DNA of 61,041 nucleotides from an uncultured Pseudomonadota bacterium (GTDB lineage Bacteria > Pseudomonadota > Gammaproteobacteria > Methylococcales > Methylomonadaceae). Made by a program: the position numbers and the translations under genes. Position 1 is the stretch's first letter. The number at the start of each line of letters is the position of its first letter. Of this stretch, positions 60,904-61,041 are shown in pieces. Location of the stretch: positions 1 to 61,041 of the forward strand of contig CAIPQN010000045.1 in NCBI GenBank assembly GCA_903867225.1, in the 5' to 3' direction. The notes beneath the pieces are model-generated. The model made no database searches, was not told the DNA's origin, and worked only from the letters and a program-made list of their open reading frames with translations.

Positions 60904-61041
60904 TTGTTACCAACGCTTTAAATTTGACCCCTTAGCAACGGAATAAGCTAATCCATTTAACGAAAAATAGAATATCGTAGAAATCAATAACGACAATGGA
61001 TTGAAGTCATAAACCACACTTCAATAGGGGGTCAATTAAAA
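60904..61041. repeat. MITE-like inverted-repeat element, left part
   Basis: The outer end TTGTTACCAACG begins 5 bp after the rplQ stop and carries the 30-bp terminal inverted repeat 60904-60933. Bases 60952-61041 duplicate 1-90 exactly. The element's stem-loop structure could double as a terminator for the ribosomal operon. No coding sequence is present. Confidence 0.75.

Overview
The window reads as chromosomal DNA of an AT-rich gammaproteobacterial methylotroph, most likely a methanotroph of the order Methylococcales. The indicators are a lanthanide-type methanol dehydrogenase (xoxF) with its XoxJ partner, several tetrahydromethanopterin (H4MPT) biosynthesis-type genes (mfnB, a DUF447 protein, a dihydropteroate-synthase-like protein, a DmrB-like flavoprotein) and proteobacterial housekeeping gene order. 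A betaproteobacterial methylotroph is not strictly excluded.

Layout. 0-0.6 kb: a short inverted-repeat element abutting a 5'-truncated acetyltransferase. 0.6-6 kb: xoxF-xoxJ-rlmB on the minus strand, diverging from a two-receiver hybrid regulator. 6-9.5 kb: mreBCD (minus), an isolated gatC, tRNA-Arg and tRNA-Asn, and a DksA-like gene. 9.5-16 kb: trxB-aat-diguanylate cyclase-Gfo/Idh oxidoreductase, then accessory DNA (toxin-antitoxin genes, Rpn-tail scars, an RTX protein), then a DegT aminotransferase that may pair with the oxidoreductase in 2,3-diamino-glucosamine lipid A synthesis. 16-24 kb: minus-strand block hemA-prfA-flavoprotein-DHPS-like-rpn-vapBC, a zinc-ribbon membrane protein with a coupled 40-residue ORF, then DUF447-mfnB and a stand-alone CZB protein. 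24-29.8 kb: TPR lipoprotein-lolB-ispE-tRNA-Gln-prs-rplY-pth. 29.8-60.9 kb: tRNA-Tyr/Gly/Thr-tuf, tRNA-Trp-secE-nusG-rplKAJL-rpoBC, then the fused str-S10-spc-alpha ribosomal superoperon with a second tuf and ending at rplQ.

The most interesting structure is outside the core operons. The 3' end of the intact Rpn-family nuclease gene lies just upstream of a VapBC pair. Sequences closely resembling that same 3' end occur twice more without the rest of the gene: once directly upstream of a HigB/HigA-like pair and once directly upstream of a BrnT-like toxin remnant. All three tails read in the same direction as the toxin-antitoxin genes that follow. This suggests that Rpn tails act as junctions at which toxin-antitoxin modules are exchanged.

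The first and last 90 bases of the window are identical and lie inside a roughly 186-bp element with 30-bp imperfect terminal inverted repeats. The apparent circularity is best explained by assembly ending at a multicopy MITE-like repeat; a 61-kb replicon is unlikely. Other points of note are probable non-canonical starts for mreC (ATT) and the zinc-ribbon protein (ATA), a terminator-like hairpin inside the pth coding sequence, hairpins between xoxF/xoxJ, rplL/rpoB and rpoB/rpoC, and a gatC with no gatAB beside it.
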